Positions 8,374 through 19,609 of a stretch of DNA of 64,000 nt are shown here, piece by piece. Below the pieces are notes generated by a model. The model was not told where the DNA came from, searched no databases, and saw only the letters and a list, made by a program, of their open reading frames with translations. This DNA comes from DSWT01 sp035415725 (GTDB lineage: Bacteria > Chloroflexota > Anaerolineae > B4-G1 > SLSP01): NCBI GenBank assembly GCA_035415725.1, contig DAOOGN010000007.1:1-64000 (forward strand). Reading direction: 5' to 3'. The position numbers were made by a program, and so were the translations under genes. Each line of letters starts with the position of its first letter. Within the stretch, counting starts at the first letter, position 1.

Positions 8374-9275
8374 CCCCACAAGCCTTAATGCCCAAAACCG
8401 GCATCCGCTACTGGCCTGGCCGCGTGCTGCGCGGCATCGGCCGGTTTTTGAAGCTGATGAGTCGCAACAAAACCGGATTCGTCGGTTTTTTGATCTTCAT
8501 TGGCTTTGTGTTGATGACTACCGTGGGAACGTTGTTCGTCCCCGAGGTTACGTCCGCCGACATCAACGCGATTTACGCGCCACCCACCTGGGAGCATCCT
8601 CTCGGTAACGACAGTCAGGGAAAAGACATTTTGTCGCAGATTGTGCATGGCGGTCGAGACATCCTGGAGATGGCGCTGCTCACCGGCCTCATTTCAACGT
8701 TCATCGGTGTGGCGCTCGGCTCGTTAAGCGCGCTCGTCGGCGGTGGCTTCGATGCCTTCCTGGCGATGTTGGCCGACATCTGGCTGACGATCCCTCAATT
8801 CCCCTTGCTGGCCGTGTTGGCTACGCTGATCAAACTCGACAATACGCTCCTGCTGGCGTTGTTGCTCTCGGTACTTTCGTGGGCCGGCCTGTACCGCTCG
8901 ATTCGCGCCCAGGTCTATTCACTCAAAGAACGCGATTACATCGAAGCCGCTACGGCGCTGGATTTGGGGATGTGGCATATTATTTTTTCAGAAGTGTTGC
9001 CGAACATGTTGAGCTACATCGCTATCAGCTTCACCTTCGGGATGACCTCTGCCATTTACGCGCAGGTGGGTCTCGTCTTCCTGGGGCTGGTTCCTTTGAC
9101 CCGCAACTGGGGTGTGATGATCAACCTGGCGTGGACGCAGGGGGCGATCTTTTTCAAGGACAGTGTTTACTTCATTATGGCGCCGGTGACGGCGATTGCG
9201 CTCTTCCAGTTGTCTATCGTTTGGATGAGTCGTTCGCTCGAAGAAATCTTCAATCCACGCCTGCGCACGGGGTAA
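8370..9275 (+). CDS. ABC peptide-type permease (DppC/OppC family)
   Basis: 301 residues, with the OppC N-terminal membrane helix (about 35-60) and the linker LGNDSQGKDILSQIVHG (family form GTDxxGRDxxSRxxxG). Four to five further helices and the loop ERDYIEAATALDLG near residue 190 contact the ATPases. It overlaps the DppB-like gene by ATGA, which points to translational coupling and equal subunit amounts. The next gene begins four bases after its stop. Confidence 0.9.
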   Translation: MTPQALMPKTGIRYWPGRVLRGIGRFLKLMSRNKTGFVGFLIFIGFVLMTTVGTLFVPEVTSADINAIYAPPTWEHPLGNDSQGKDILSQIVHGGRDILEMALLTGLISTFIGVALGSLSALVGGGFDAFLAMLADIWLTIPQFPLLAVLATLIKLDNTLLLALLLSVLSWAGLYRSIRAQVYSLKERDYIEAATALDLGMWHIIFSEVLPNMLSYIAISFTFGMTSAIYAQVGLVFLGLVPLTRNWGVMINLAWTQGAIFFKDSVYFIMAPVTAIALFQLSIVWMSRSLEEIFNPRLRTG

Positions 9276-9279
9276 CATC

Positions 9280-10353
9280 ATGAAAAAGCCACAGACCACG
9301 CAACAGATGGGAACTCAGGTGCCCTTGACGGTAGAAGACCTGTGGGTCGAATACCAGATCGAGCGCGGCGTTGTGAAAGCCGTGCGCGGGGTCAGTTTTA
9401 ACCTGGCCAAGGGCGAAAGCCTGGCGTTGATCGGCGAAAGCGGCTGCGGCAAGACGACGCTGGGGGTGGCGCTGATTCGTCTGCTGGTCAAAGCTGCCCG
9501 CATCCCCAAAGGTGAAATCACCTACTGGCGCGACAACCAGGGACTGGATGTCCTTTCCTTGAAAGAGAGCGAATTACGCCGTTTCCGCTGGCGCGAGTGT
9601 GCGATGGTTTTCCAGTCGGCATTGAACGCCTTCAACCCGGTGCTGCGGATTTGGGATCAGATTCTCGATACGTCCAAAGCCCACGGTGGCATGTCGCGCC
9701 ACCAGGTGCGAGAGCGCGCGATGCAGTTGCTCGAATACGTACAACTGGATCCCCGGCGTGTCATCGACGCCTATCCCCATGAGTTAAGCGGCGGGATGCG
9801 CCAGAGAGTGTTGCTGGCAATGAGCCTGCTCCTCGACCCCCAGATACTCATCCTGGACGAACCGACCACGGCGCTGGACATCCTGACCCAGCGGACGATC
9901 ATCGATCTGCTGCGCCGGCTCAAGGAGGAGATGGGCTTTGCGATGCTTTTCATCTCGCACGATCTGGCGACCGCTGCCGAGCTGGCCGACCGTGTCGCCA
10001 CCATGTACGCCGGCAGCATTGTCGAAATGGGACCGGTGGAAGACATTTTTTATCGTCCGGCCCACCCGTACACCCTGGGATTGATTCGCGCCGTGCCCAC
10101 CGTCACCGGCGATTTCGAGAATTTGGCGTCGATTCCCGGCGCGCCGCCGGACCTCGTCGATCCCCCGCCGGGCTGCAAATTTCACCCGCGTTGTCCCTAT
10201 GTGACTGAACAGTGTCGCGTCAAAGAGCCGCAACTCGAAACGCATTACAGCGAGACACACAGCGTTGCCTGCTTCAACGTCAAGCGGGTTCAGCAAGATA
10301 CCCTCGATTTGCAAGAGCGCTACGCAAAATACGCGGGAGGAAAGGCACAATGA
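9280..10353 (+). CDS. ABC transporter ATPase (DppD/OppD family)
   Basis: 357 residues. Walker A GESGCGKTT near 52, the signature LSGGMRQRV near 169, Walker B ILILDEPTT near 188 and the switch His in FISHDLATA near 225 are intact. The C-terminal oligopeptide-ATPase extension has the Cys-rich GCKFHPRCPYVTEQC near 297, a possible iron-sulfur or metal site seen in this family. It pairs with the next ATPase in a heterodimer on the membrane. Its stop overlaps the next start (ATGA at 10350). Confidence 0.92.
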   Translation: MKKPQTTQQMGTQVPLTVEDLWVEYQIERGVVKAVRGVSFNLAKGESLALIGESGCGKTTLGVALIRLLVKAARIPKGEITYWRDNQGLDVLSLKESELRRFRWRECAMVFQSALNAFNPVLRIWDQILDTSKAHGGMSRHQVRERAMQLLEYVQLDPRRVIDAYPHELSGGMRQRVLLAMSLLLDPQILILDEPTTALDILTQRTIIDLLRRLKEEMGFAMLFISHDLATAAELADRVATMYAGSIVEMGPVEDIFYRPAHPYTLGLIRAVPTVTGDFENLASIPGAPPDLVDPPPGCKFHPRCPYVTEQCRVKEPQLETHYSETHSVACFNVKRVQQDTLDLQERYAKYAGGKAQ

Positions 10354-11366
10354 ACGCGGGATCGGGCGAATATCTCATCGAAGCGCACAATCTGGTACGG
10401 CAATTTGGCTCGCGGCGTGAACGGGTCACGGCGGTGGATGACATCTCCTTTGGCATTCGAGAAGGAGAGGTGGTGTGTCTGGTCGGCGAGAGCGGCTGTG
10501 GGAAGACGACGACCGGCAAGATGATTGCCGGTTTGCTCAAGCCTACGTCCGGCCAGGTCTTTTACATGGGGAAGTCAGTGTGGAATGCCAAAGGCGACAA
10601 AGGCGAAGATTTCAAGACTTACCGGCTCGGTGTGCAGATTATTCACCAGGACCCGTATGCTTCGCTCAACCCCTCACACACCATCTACAAAATCATCAGT
10701 GCGCCGTTGTTGCACCATAAGCTGGCCGCCAATACTCAGGAAGCGCTGGATCGCGTGATCGAACTGCTCACCATCGTCGGGCTGTCGCCGGTGGAGGATT
10801 TTCTGTACAAGTATCCACATCAGTTGAGCGGCGGACAGCGCCAGCGGGTCTCGGTAGCGCGCGCCTTGACCGTCAACCCGCGCTTTATTGTGGCGGACGA
10901 GGCCGTGTCGATGGTGGACGTATCCATCCGCGTGGGATTACTCAACATGATGGCGAATTTGAAACGCGACCTCGGCGTGACGTATCTTTTCATCACCCAC
11001 GATCTGGCGGTCGCCAAGTTTTTCGCCTGGGAAGGCCGTATCGCTGTGATGTATGTAGGCAGTATCGTTGAGTTCGCCTCGACGCCGCAACTGATCAACG
11101 CGCCCTTGCATCCTTACAGCAAGGCGCTGCTCGCCGCCGTGCCGGAAGCCGATCCAGAACTGACCCGCCACAAGCAGCGTGTGGAATTGCGCAGTCAGGA
11201 TATTCCGAGTTTGCTGGCCCTGCCGGGCGGGTGTCGTTTTCACCCACGCTGTCCATATTTCGAGCCGGGATTATGCGACGTGAAGCGCCCGGCGTTGCTG
11301 CCGGCCGGCGAGAATCGCTACGTGGCCTGTCACATCGCCGCGCGGGAGGTAGGTACGCAGGCATGA
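10350..11366 (+). CDS. ABC transporter ATPase (DppF/OppF family)
   Basis: 338 residues from the ATG at 10350; longer in-frame extensions run back into the preceding gene and are not needed. Walker A GESGCGKTT, the signature LSGGQRQRVS, Walker B FIVADEAVSMVD (with VADEA replacing the more usual LDEP) and FITHDLAVA are present. The C-terminal GGCRFHPRCPYFEPGLC is the family extension. The Walker B variant keeps the catalytic Glu. It is the second ATPase of the heterodimer. Confidence 0.9.
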   Translation: MNAGSGEYLIEAHNLVRQFGSRRERVTAVDDISFGIREGEVVCLVGESGCGKTTTGKMIAGLLKPTSGQVFYMGKSVWNAKGDKGEDFKTYRLGVQIIHQDPYASLNPSHTIYKIISAPLLHHKLAANTQEALDRVIELLTIVGLSPVEDFLYKYPHQLSGGQRQRVSVARALTVNPRFIVADEAVSMVDVSIRVGLLNMMANLKRDLGVTYLFITHDLAVAKFFAWEGRIAVMYVGSIVEFASTPQLINAPLHPYSKALLAAVPEADPELTRHKQRVELRSQDIPSLLALPGGCRFHPRCPYFEPGLCDVKRPALLPAGENRYVACHIAAREVGTQA

Positions 11367-11548
11367 TCAGTCCGCAGTTGGGCAGAGCTGCCTTCAGAAT
11401 CATTATGTTCGTCATCGTGATCTCGCTGATATTGTTGCTCTCTGTCACACCGGGAAGTGCCGAGTTTGTCGTCTCCGGCATCACATTGACTGTTGGAGTT
11501 TGTTGCGGTGTGGTGCTCTTTGTGCTGGTCCGCCGGCAACCGCGTTAG
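11363..11548 (+). CDS. Small two-helix membrane protein coupled to the ABC operon
   Basis: 61 residues starting at ATG 11363, which overlaps the ATPase stop by ATGA as the preceding pair does. Two hydrophobic stretches (about 13-30 and 35-54) are followed by a short basic tail, RRQPR. There is no recognised family. The overlapping start and hydrophobic design argue that it is a real gene, perhaps an accessory part of the transporter. It could also be a chance extension, so confidence is moderate. Confidence 0.55.
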   Translation: MISPQLGRAAFRIIMFVIVISLILLLSVTPGSAEFVVSGITLTVGVCCGVVLFVLVRRQPR

Positions 11549-11724
11549 AACGTTGGAACGTTCCAGGTATCCATAAAAGAGGCTCCGCAGATTTTTGAGG
11601 GAGAAGGTACCGTTCCAACAGTTGGGTCAAGGAGGTGGGTATAAGGAAATAAGAAAGTGATGGTGCCATAATCGATGTCTGCGTTTCGAATATTTTACCC
11701 ATAGTTTTGTAAGGAGGAGCTTAG

Positions 11725-13608
<1,884 letters not shown>

Positions 13609-13628
13609 GCACTGCGTGGCATAAAATC

Positions 13629-13676
13629 GGCAGGTGACGTTCTTCCTTAAAACAGGCAGTGTCACCTGCCCTTTTT
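13629..13676 (+). terminator. Rho-independent terminator after the importer operon
   Basis: GGCAGGTGAC at 13629-13638 pairs perfectly with GTCACCTGCC at 13661-13670 and is followed by CTTTTT. The loop is long (22 bases). It lies 20 bases downstream of the binding-protein stop codon. Confidence 0.8.
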
Positions 13677-13685
13677 CATAACTAC

Positions 13686-13807
13686 AGGACTTACGCCGGC
13701 CTGGTTCGAATCAAGTGGCGGAGGATTTGTAGTGACGCCTTCAGGCGTCTCTTAGGAGCTAAGAACGGCTAAAGCCGTCACTACAAACGGAAATTTGCGT
13801 AAGTCCT
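13686..13807 (+). repeat. Family-B inverted-repeat element (122 bp)
   Basis: The ends AGGACTTACGC (13686-13696) and GCGTAAGTCCT (13797-13807) are perfect 11-bp inverted repeats. Inside, TTTGTAGTGACG (13726-13737) pairs with CGTCACTACAAA (13776-13787). Between these arms two small hairpins sit side by side, GACGCC-TTCA-GGCGTC and ACGGC-TAAA-GCCGT, so one strand can fold as a branched cloverleaf. Related units form the tandem array at 23287-23702. It has no coding capacity. Confidence 0.8.
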
Positions 13808-13852
13808 AAGGCATTGCAGACGCAGATTCCCGCCGGTTTACGTTGATTTTTG

Positions 13853-14085
13853 GTAACTATTCAGCCGCCCTTGCCAGGTGGCGAACGGGACTTTGGGGAG
13901 AGCACATAATAGGTGACCCCTTCGGTAGGTGATGACCCTCTCATCCCCCAACCCCCTTCTCCCCCGCAAGCGGGGAAGAAGGGGGCGAAAAAGAGGGGGT
14001 GTGGCGGGCAGCTTCGCTGCCCGCCACACCCCCTACAAAAATCCCCCTTCCTGGGGAGCAGGGGGGATGGGCTGATAGATATGAT
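13853..14085 (+). repeat. Family-A element, left end intact, right end lost
   Basis: It starts with the terminal GTAACTATTCAG at 13853-13864. It contains the CCCCCGC/GCGGGG hairpin and an 18-bp perfect stem (13995-14012 with 14016-14033, TTC loop). It stops soon after GGGATGGGCTGATAGA, so the right terminus seen at 44351-44362 is missing. Together with the family-B copy it fills the 527-base spacer between the binding protein and the MFS gene. Confidence 0.82.
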
Positions 14086-14135
14086 TAAAGAAGCGACTGA
14101 AGTTGCTACTGCACAGTCGCTATTCCACAACAGCC

Positions 14136-15323
14136 ATGAAAAACCTGATTTTGATGACGGCCATCGGCGTGATTCTGTTCATGTCCAGGGGAATCGTCGG
14201 GCCGATCACTTCGTTATACGTCGAATCCCTGGGCGCGAATTATTTGACGATCGGCGTGTTGAGTGCGATGACCTCACTGACGGCCATCGTGTTTAGCACC
14301 ATGTGGGGGCACTTGTCGGACAGACGGGGCCAGCGCAAGCTGTTTCTCGTCGGTGGACTGGCAGTCCTGGCGTTCAGCACCGGCTTGATGGCCATCGCGC
14401 CTACCTACGTTTACCTGTTTCCGCTCAACATCGTCAGCGCCGCCGCCCAGGCCGCTTACACCGTCGTAAGCCTGGCTTTGATGGGAGATATCCTGGAGCA
14501 GAGCGCCGGCGCGCGGGGACAGCGGATGGGCCTCTATCGCGGTCTGGGTTCGCTGGGATTTGGCGTACTGGCTTTCTTTTCGGGCAGCATAGCCGACCGG
14601 TTGTCGCTCCGCACGCCGTTCGCCCTGTCCGCCGGCTTCCTGGTCGTGGCGGTTCTCCTGGCGCTCCAGGTGGAAGAAGCCCCCCTGCAACCGACGGCAG
14701 TCACCGCACCTATCATCCCACCGGCAGCGTCGACGCCGGAAAAACCCGTCACGGCACTCCCCTTGCCGCCGTTGCTCATCTCGATGTTCCTGTGGTCGCT
14801 GGTGACGGGCGCGGTCTATGCGGTGTGGGCCAACTATATGGTTGGCGAACTGGACTTCACCCCATCGCAGATGAGCCGGTTGTGGGGTCTGGCGTCGTTC
14901 TCCGAATTTCCGCTGATGATTCTAACCGGCGCTATGTCTGACCGCATCGGACGGCTGCCGACCCTCAGTCTGAGTTTCTGCGCCTGGACGATGGTTTTTC
15001 TCGGTTACGTCGTCACGCCGTTCATGCCGTGGATTGTCCTCGTGCAGCTCATGCGCGCCTTCGCCTATTCCGCCTTCACCGCCGCGTCGATGACCTACGC
15101 CACCGAAGTGCGCACCAAAGCCCAGCGCGGGCGCATGTCGGGATTGTACAACAGCGCGGGCAGCATCGGCGCCATCCTCGGCTCCACCATGGGCGGTGCG
15201 CTCGCGCAGTTCGCCGGCACGCCTACGATGATTCTCACGAGTGCGGTGCTCGTTTTTTGCGGTGCACTTTACATGGCGGTAGCAGCCTTGCAACACCGAC
15301 GATTTCTAATTTCTAATTTCTAA
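14136..15323 (+). CDS. Major facilitator superfamily transporter
   Basis: 395 residues with about twelve membrane helices in two halves. The MFS loop motif GHLSDRRGQRK lies between helices 2 and 3, and its counterpart GAMSDRIGRLPT in the second half. An upstream TTG start at 14103 is possible but lies in repeat-derived sequence, so ATG 14136 was chosen; no good ribosome site precedes it. Substrate is unknown. Sugar, drug or muropeptide export/import are all possible, and position in the salvage island is the only hint. Confidence 0.8.
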   Translation: MKNLILMTAIGVILFMSRGIVGPITSLYVESLGANYLTIGVLSAMTSLTAIVFSTMWGHLSDRRGQRKLFLVGGLAVLAFSTGLMAIAPTYVYLFPLNIVSAAAQAAYTVVSLALMGDILEQSAGARGQRMGLYRGLGSLGFGVLAFFSGSIADRLSLRTPFALSAGFLVVAVLLALQVEEAPLQPTAVTAPIIPPAASTPEKPVTALPLPPLLISMFLWSLVTGAVYAVWANYMVGELDFTPSQMSRLWGLASFSEFPLMILTGAMSDRIGRLPTLSLSFCAWTMVFLGYVVTPFMPWIVLVQLMRAFAYSAFTAASMTYATEVRTKAQRGRMSGLYNSAGSIGAILGSTMGGALAQFAGTPTMILTSAVLVFCGALYMAVAALQHRRFLISNF

Positions 15324-15329
15324 TTTCTA
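15302..15329 (+). repeat. Four 7-bp repeats across the MFS stop codon
   Basis: ATTTCTA is repeated four times. The array codes for the last five residues of the MFS protein and supplies its TAA (15321-15323), so loss or gain of a unit would change the C-terminus. Confidence 0.9.
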
Positions 15330-15347
15330 ATTTGCTCAGGAGTTCCT

Positions 15348-16172
15348 ATGTTCCCAATGCCTAGAACACTGAATTTACCGCAGGGATCGCTGGATGGTCT
15401 TCCGCCGGTGGCCGAATATGACTGCCGGCGCGTCAACGAGCCGATCACCGTCGATGGCCGGCTCGATGAACCGGTCTGGCAGCGGGTCGCGTGGTCCACA
15501 CCGTTCGTCAAGATGGACACCGGCGCGCCGGTGTCGCTCGATTCGCGCGTGGCCCTGTTGTGGGATGATGCTTACCTGTACGCTGCCTTCAAGTATGAGG
15601 ATCACGAAATCTGGGGCACGCACGTCGAACATCACGATCACGTCTACAACCGCGACAGCGACGCCGAGATCTTCGTCCACGGCGACGGCGTCTATTACGA
15701 GCTGGGCGTCAATCCCATCAACACGATCTATGAGGTTTTCTGGACGTGGGTAGAGCCGGTTGTCGAGCGCCGCGACATCGCGCGATTGAATCACTTCTTC
15801 GCTCTCGAAAATTTCTTCTACTTCTTGCCCCGGCTGAACGAGCCCCTGGGGCGCATCGGCGAGCGGGACTGGGAACTGCCCGGCCTCAAGCACGCCGTTC
15901 AGGTCGATGGCAGTCTCAACTGCCCCGCCATCCGCGACAACGGCTGGACCGTCGAATTTGCTTTGCCGTGGGCAGGGCTGCAAGCGCTCGGCAACCCAAC
16001 GCCGCCACGTCCCGGCGACGTCTGGCGCATTGGCGTCTCGCGCTGCCAGCACTTTCACGACGCACAAGGGAACAACATCGCTGTCGACTGGTCGTGGAAC
16101 CGCCACGGCTACATCAACATGCATATCCCGGAGCGCTGGAGCAAAGTGCGCTTTGTGGAGCGGGTAGTGTAG
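15348..16172 (+). CDS. CBM9-like carbohydrate-binding domain protein
   Basis: 274 residues. The region from about 25 to 260 follows the CBM9-like (DOMON-related) fold often annotated on sugar-acting proteins: VDGRLDEPVWQ near 40, VALLWDDAYLYAAFKYED, then DSDAEIFVHGDGVYYELGVN in two strands, and a C-terminal VEFALPWAGL. There is no signal peptide and no catalytic domain. AGGAG precedes the ATG. A second ATG lies nine bases on. It may bind or process a sugar conjugate inside the cell. The role is inferred from family and place only. Confidence 0.72.
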   Translation: MFPMPRTLNLPQGSLDGLPPVAEYDCRRVNEPITVDGRLDEPVWQRVAWSTPFVKMDTGAPVSLDSRVALLWDDAYLYAAFKYEDHEIWGTHVEHHDHVYNRDSDAEIFVHGDGVYYELGVNPINTIYEVFWTWVEPVVERRDIARLNHFFALENFFYFLPRLNEPLGRIGERDWELPGLKHAVQVDGSLNCPAIRDNGWTVEFALPWAGLQALGNPTPPRPGDVWRIGVSRCQHFHDAQGNNIAVDWSWNRHGYINMHIPERWSKVRFVERVV

Positions 16173-16257
16173 AAAGGCGGATTCCCCAACTTGGGGGAAC
16201 TGCCGCGTATAAATAAAACCCGAACAAGTTCGGGATTCCTGTTCTTGGGAGTAAGAA

Positions 16258-17706
16258 ATGAAAGTTTTAGTGGGTGCAATTGGACATGAATCGAATACAT
16301 TTACGCCGTTTTTGACACGCCTGGAAGATTTCCGCCCGCGCTACGGGCAGGACACACTCGCGCCGCCGGTCCGCCACGGTGCGTTTGGCGGCATCGTCGC
16401 TACATTGCAGGCGCGCCGTGATGTCACACTTGTCCCGTCGGTTACGGCGCACGCAATGCCCGGCGGCGTAGTCGAGCGGGGAGCCTTCGAGACGCTGAAG
16501 GGCGCGTTGCTCGAAGCCGCCCACGACGTCGATGGCGCCTGTATCTTCCTCCACGGCGCGATGCGGGCTGAAGGTGTAGACTACGCGGAAAACGACATCC
16601 TCACGGCGCTGCGCGCCAGACTGGGCCCGGATGTGCCGATCACCGTCGCCCTGGATATGCACGCCAACATCGTCGCGGAGACCGCGCAGGCTGTTGATGC
16701 GTTGGTCGCCTATCACACCGCGCCCCACGATGATGCTTACGAGACCGGCGTCAAAGCCGCCGAGATGTTGTTCTATTTGCTGGAAGGGGGGTGTTTGACC
16801 ATGGGCTGCACCAAAATCCCATTCTTGCTCCCCGGCGAGAAGGCCGAAACATCCGTCGGCGCGATGCGCGAGATGATGCAGCTCGTGGCCGGCCTGGAAG
16901 CGCAGCCCGGCATCGTCTCCGCCTCGTTGATGAACGGCCACTGCTGGGCCGACGTCCCCGACATCGGCGTGAGCGCCGTCGTGGTCGCCGACAACAACGT
17001 GGCGCTGGCCCAGACCGAAGCGGACCGCCTTGCCGCCGCGTTCTGGGATCGCCGCGCCGATTTCGACTTCCACACGGAGGCATATCCGGTAGACGAGGCA
17101 GTGCGCGTCGCCATGACCGCGCCCGAATCCACCGTTTTCCTCTCCGACTCCGGCGACAACCCCGGTGCGGGCGGCACAACGGATGTGACGGTGGTGCTCG
17201 AAAGTCTGCTGCGGCAGGGTGCGACGAACACCGTCGTCGCCGCGATCTGGGATGCAGAGTCGGTCGCCGCATGCATCGCTGCCGGCGTGGGACGCGAGGT
17301 CAGCCTGAGCATCGGCGGCAAGCTCGATGTGCGGCATAGCCAGCCGCTGCCCGTCACCGGTGTCGTGCGCCTCATCTCCGATGGCGACTATTACTGGGGT
17401 GGCATCCGTGAGCCGGGACGCCTGGTACAGCGCGGGCCAATCGTGGTACTCACGGTGGAGGGCGTGGACGTGGTACTTTCCGCCAACCGCCTCAGCATCG
17501 AAGAACCGGAGCACCTGCGCAGCCTGGGCATCGAACCGTTGGCGTACAAGATCGTCGTCCCCAAGCGCGGCTACTTGACCACGCCGCTGCACGTCATCAG
17601 CCCGCGTTCCATCCTTGCCATCAGCCCCGGCGTGACGAACTGCGACGTGCGGCAGTTGGAGTACCGGCGGGTGCAGAGGCCGATGTATCCGCTGGATGAG
17701 TTTTAG
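16258..17706 (+). CDS. M81 family metallopeptidase (MlrC-like)
   Basis: 482 residues. The N-terminal M81 domain starts with VLVGAIGHESNTF (the metal-ligand region containing HESN), then LDMHANIV and YHTAPHDDAYETG, which carry further His/Asp ligands. The C-terminal MlrC domain has SDSGDNPGAGGTTD. MlrC from Sphingomonas opens linear microcystin peptides; most relatives have unknown substrates and sit near ABC peptide importers, as here. It is cytoplasmic by lack of a signal peptide. It could cleave an unusual peptide such as a muropeptide stem, but that is conjecture. GH20 follows 25 bases on. Confidence 0.87.
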   Translation: MKVLVGAIGHESNTFTPFLTRLEDFRPRYGQDTLAPPVRHGAFGGIVATLQARRDVTLVPSVTAHAMPGGVVERGAFETLKGALLEAAHDVDGACIFLHGAMRAEGVDYAENDILTALRARLGPDVPITVALDMHANIVAETAQAVDALVAYHTAPHDDAYETGVKAAEMLFYLLEGGCLTMGCTKIPFLLPGEKAETSVGAMREMMQLVAGLEAQPGIVSASLMNGHCWADVPDIGVSAVVVADNNVALAQTEADRLAAAFWDRRADFDFHTEAYPVDEAVRVAMTAPESTVFLSDSGDNPGAGGTTDVTVVLESLLRQGATNTVVAAIWDAESVAACIAAGVGREVSLSIGGKLDVRHSQPLPVTGVVRLISDGDYYWGGIREPGRLVQRGPIVVLTVEGVDVVLSANRLSIEEPEHLRSLGIEPLAYKIVVPKRGYLTTPLHVISPRSILAISPGVTNCDVRQLEYRRVQRPMYPLDEF

Positions 17707-17731
17707 ATTGGACATTCTTTGGAGGTAAACC

Positions 17732-19582
17732 ATGTTTGAAACCCTAGTGCTTCTACCCCATCCACGTCATCTGACGTGGCTTGAGGGAACATTCACATTC
17801 ACGGACGGACGGCTCGTGGCGTTGGATCCACGTCAGGCGCAGGCGGTGCGGTTCGCCGGACTGCGGTTCTGCGCGGCAGCGCGACGGTATCTTGGTCTGG
17901 AGTGGGACGTGACCGCGAGCAGCGCCGTCCCCGCCGGGCAGGTCGGCCTGACGCTGGCGATCATGCCCGAAGCGGTCGCGTATCCTGAGGGCTACCGCCT
18001 CCGCGTCGCGCCGGAGGGGATCACGGTTTATGGGGGTGACGCGGCCGGCGTCTTCTACGGCGTTGGCACGCTCATCCAACTGGTGCAGCAGGCGGCAGGG
18101 GGCGTGTTGCCCTGTCTGGAAATCACCGACTGGCCCGACTTCCCGGCGCGCGGGCTGATGTTGGACGTCAGCCGCGACAAAGTCCCCACGCTGGAAACAT
18201 TGTTCGCGCTGGTGGATCGTCTGGCAAGCTGGAAGGTCAACCAGGTGCAGCTCTACACTGAGCACACTTTCGCCTACCGCCAGCACCCGGAGGTATGGAA
18301 GGATGCTTCTCCGCTGACGGGCGCGGAGATTCTCGCGCTCGATGCCTATTGCCGCGAGCGCTTCATCGAACTCGTGCCTAACCAGAACTCCTTCGGGCAC
18401 ATGAAGCCCTGGCTGATCCATGAGCGGTACGCGCATTTGGCCGAGACGCACGGCGAGATTAAGACGCCGTGGGGCAATTACACGATGCCAGGGCCGTTCA
18501 GCCTCGCGCCGGAGCATCCCGGCAGTCTGGAACTGATCCGCAGCCTCTACGACGAGCTGTTGCCGCACTTCACCAGCCACCAGATCAACGTGGGCTGCGA
18601 CGAGACAATCGATCTGGGACAGGGAGCAAGCAAAGCAGCCTGCGAGGCACTTGGTGCGGGCCGGGTCTACCTTGATTTTCTGCTGAAGATTTACCGCGAT
18701 GTGACGCGGCGCGGTTACACGATGCAGTTCTGGGGCGACATCATCACCCACTACCCCGACCTCGTGCCACAACTGCCCCACGACGTGATCGCGCTGGAAT
18801 GGGGCTACGAGTTCGACCACCCCTTCGACGCGCATGGTGCGCAGTTCGCGGCGGCGGGCGTGCCCTTCTACGTCTGCCCCGGCACCGCGACGTGGAACAG
18901 CCTCGTCGGGCGGACGGACAACGCGCTCGGCAATCTCCTCAACGCCGCCGAGAACGGCCTCAAGCACGGGGCCAGCGGCTACCTCAACACGGAGTGGGGA
19001 GACAACGGCCACTGGCAATATCTGCCGATGAACTATCTGGGCTATGGCGTCGGCGCGGCGTACTCGTGGTGTCTGGAGGCGAACCGCGCACTCGACGTGC
19101 CCGCCGCTATCAGCCGCTTTGCCTTCGATGACGCTTCCGGCATGATGGGAAAGATCGCCTACGATTTGGGTAATGTCTACCAGGTACCGCATGTTCCGCG
19201 CTTGCACAATTCCAGCATCCTCTTCCACCTGCTGCAAGGCGCGGTGGGGGATAAAGAACATTTCACAGACGTGACAGTCGAAGACTTCGAGACGACACTG
19301 GAACGCATCGACGCGATTCTAGCGCCTCTTGCCGGCATCCCGATGCACTGCGCCGACGCCGATTTGATCAAGCGCGAATTCGCCAATGCCGGGCGGCTGC
19401 TGCGTCATGCCTGCCGCCGCGCGCTGCAACTTTTGGGACAAGAAACGGACAACGCCGCCATGCGCGCCGATCTGGAAGAGGCCATCGCCGAACACAAAGC
19501 CCTATGGCTGGCCCGCAACCGTCCCGGCGGCCTGGACGACAGCCTGAAGTACTTCGATGCTTTGCGTAAAGCCTATACATAG
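17732..19582 (+). CDS. GH20 family beta-N-acetylhexosaminidase, cytoplasmic
   Basis: 616 residues. An N-terminal GH20b-type domain (about 1-130) precedes the TIM-barrel catalytic domain that begins at FPARGLMLDVSRDKVP. The Asp-Glu pair of the substrate-assisted mechanism is Asp290-Glu291 in NVGCDETIDLG. FWGDIITHYPDL and the Trp-containing LNTEWGDNGHW near 420 should line the active site. There is no signal peptide, unlike most secreted chitobiases. GGAGG precedes the ATG. It should release GlcNAc or a related N-acetylhexosamine from imported fragments, feeding the deacetylase and kinase at the start of the island. Confidence 0.85.
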   Translation: MFETLVLLPHPRHLTWLEGTFTFTDGRLVALDPRQAQAVRFAGLRFCAAARRYLGLEWDVTASSAVPAGQVGLTLAIMPEAVAYPEGYRLRVAPEGITVYGGDAAGVFYGVGTLIQLVQQAAGGVLPCLEITDWPDFPARGLMLDVSRDKVPTLETLFALVDRLASWKVNQVQLYTEHTFAYRQHPEVWKDASPLTGAEILALDAYCRERFIELVPNQNSFGHMKPWLIHERYAHLAETHGEIKTPWGNYTMPGPFSLAPEHPGSLELIRSLYDELLPHFTSHQINVGCDETIDLGQGASKAACEALGAGRVYLDFLLKIYRDVTRRGYTMQFWGDIITHYPDLVPQLPHDVIALEWGYEFDHPFDAHGAQFAAAGVPFYVCPGTATWNSLVGRTDNALGNLLNAAENGLKHGASGYLNTEWGDNGHWQYLPMNYLGYGVGAAYSWCLEANRALDVPAAISRFAFDDASGMMGKIAYDLGNVYQVPHVPRLHNSSILFHLLQGAVGDKEHFTDVTVEDFETTLERIDAILAPLAGIPMHCADADLIKREFANAGRLLRHACRRALQLLGQETDNAAMRADLEEAIAEHKALWLARNRPGGLDDSLKYFDALRKAYT

Positions 19583-19609
19583 TTTGGAACTATAGGACTT
19601 AACTGTTCA

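Noticed and set aside
13700..13716. tRNA T-arm-like GGTTCGAATC suggesting a tRNA gene
   Set aside because: No acceptor stem, D arm or anticodon arm can be drawn around it; it belongs to the family-B element.
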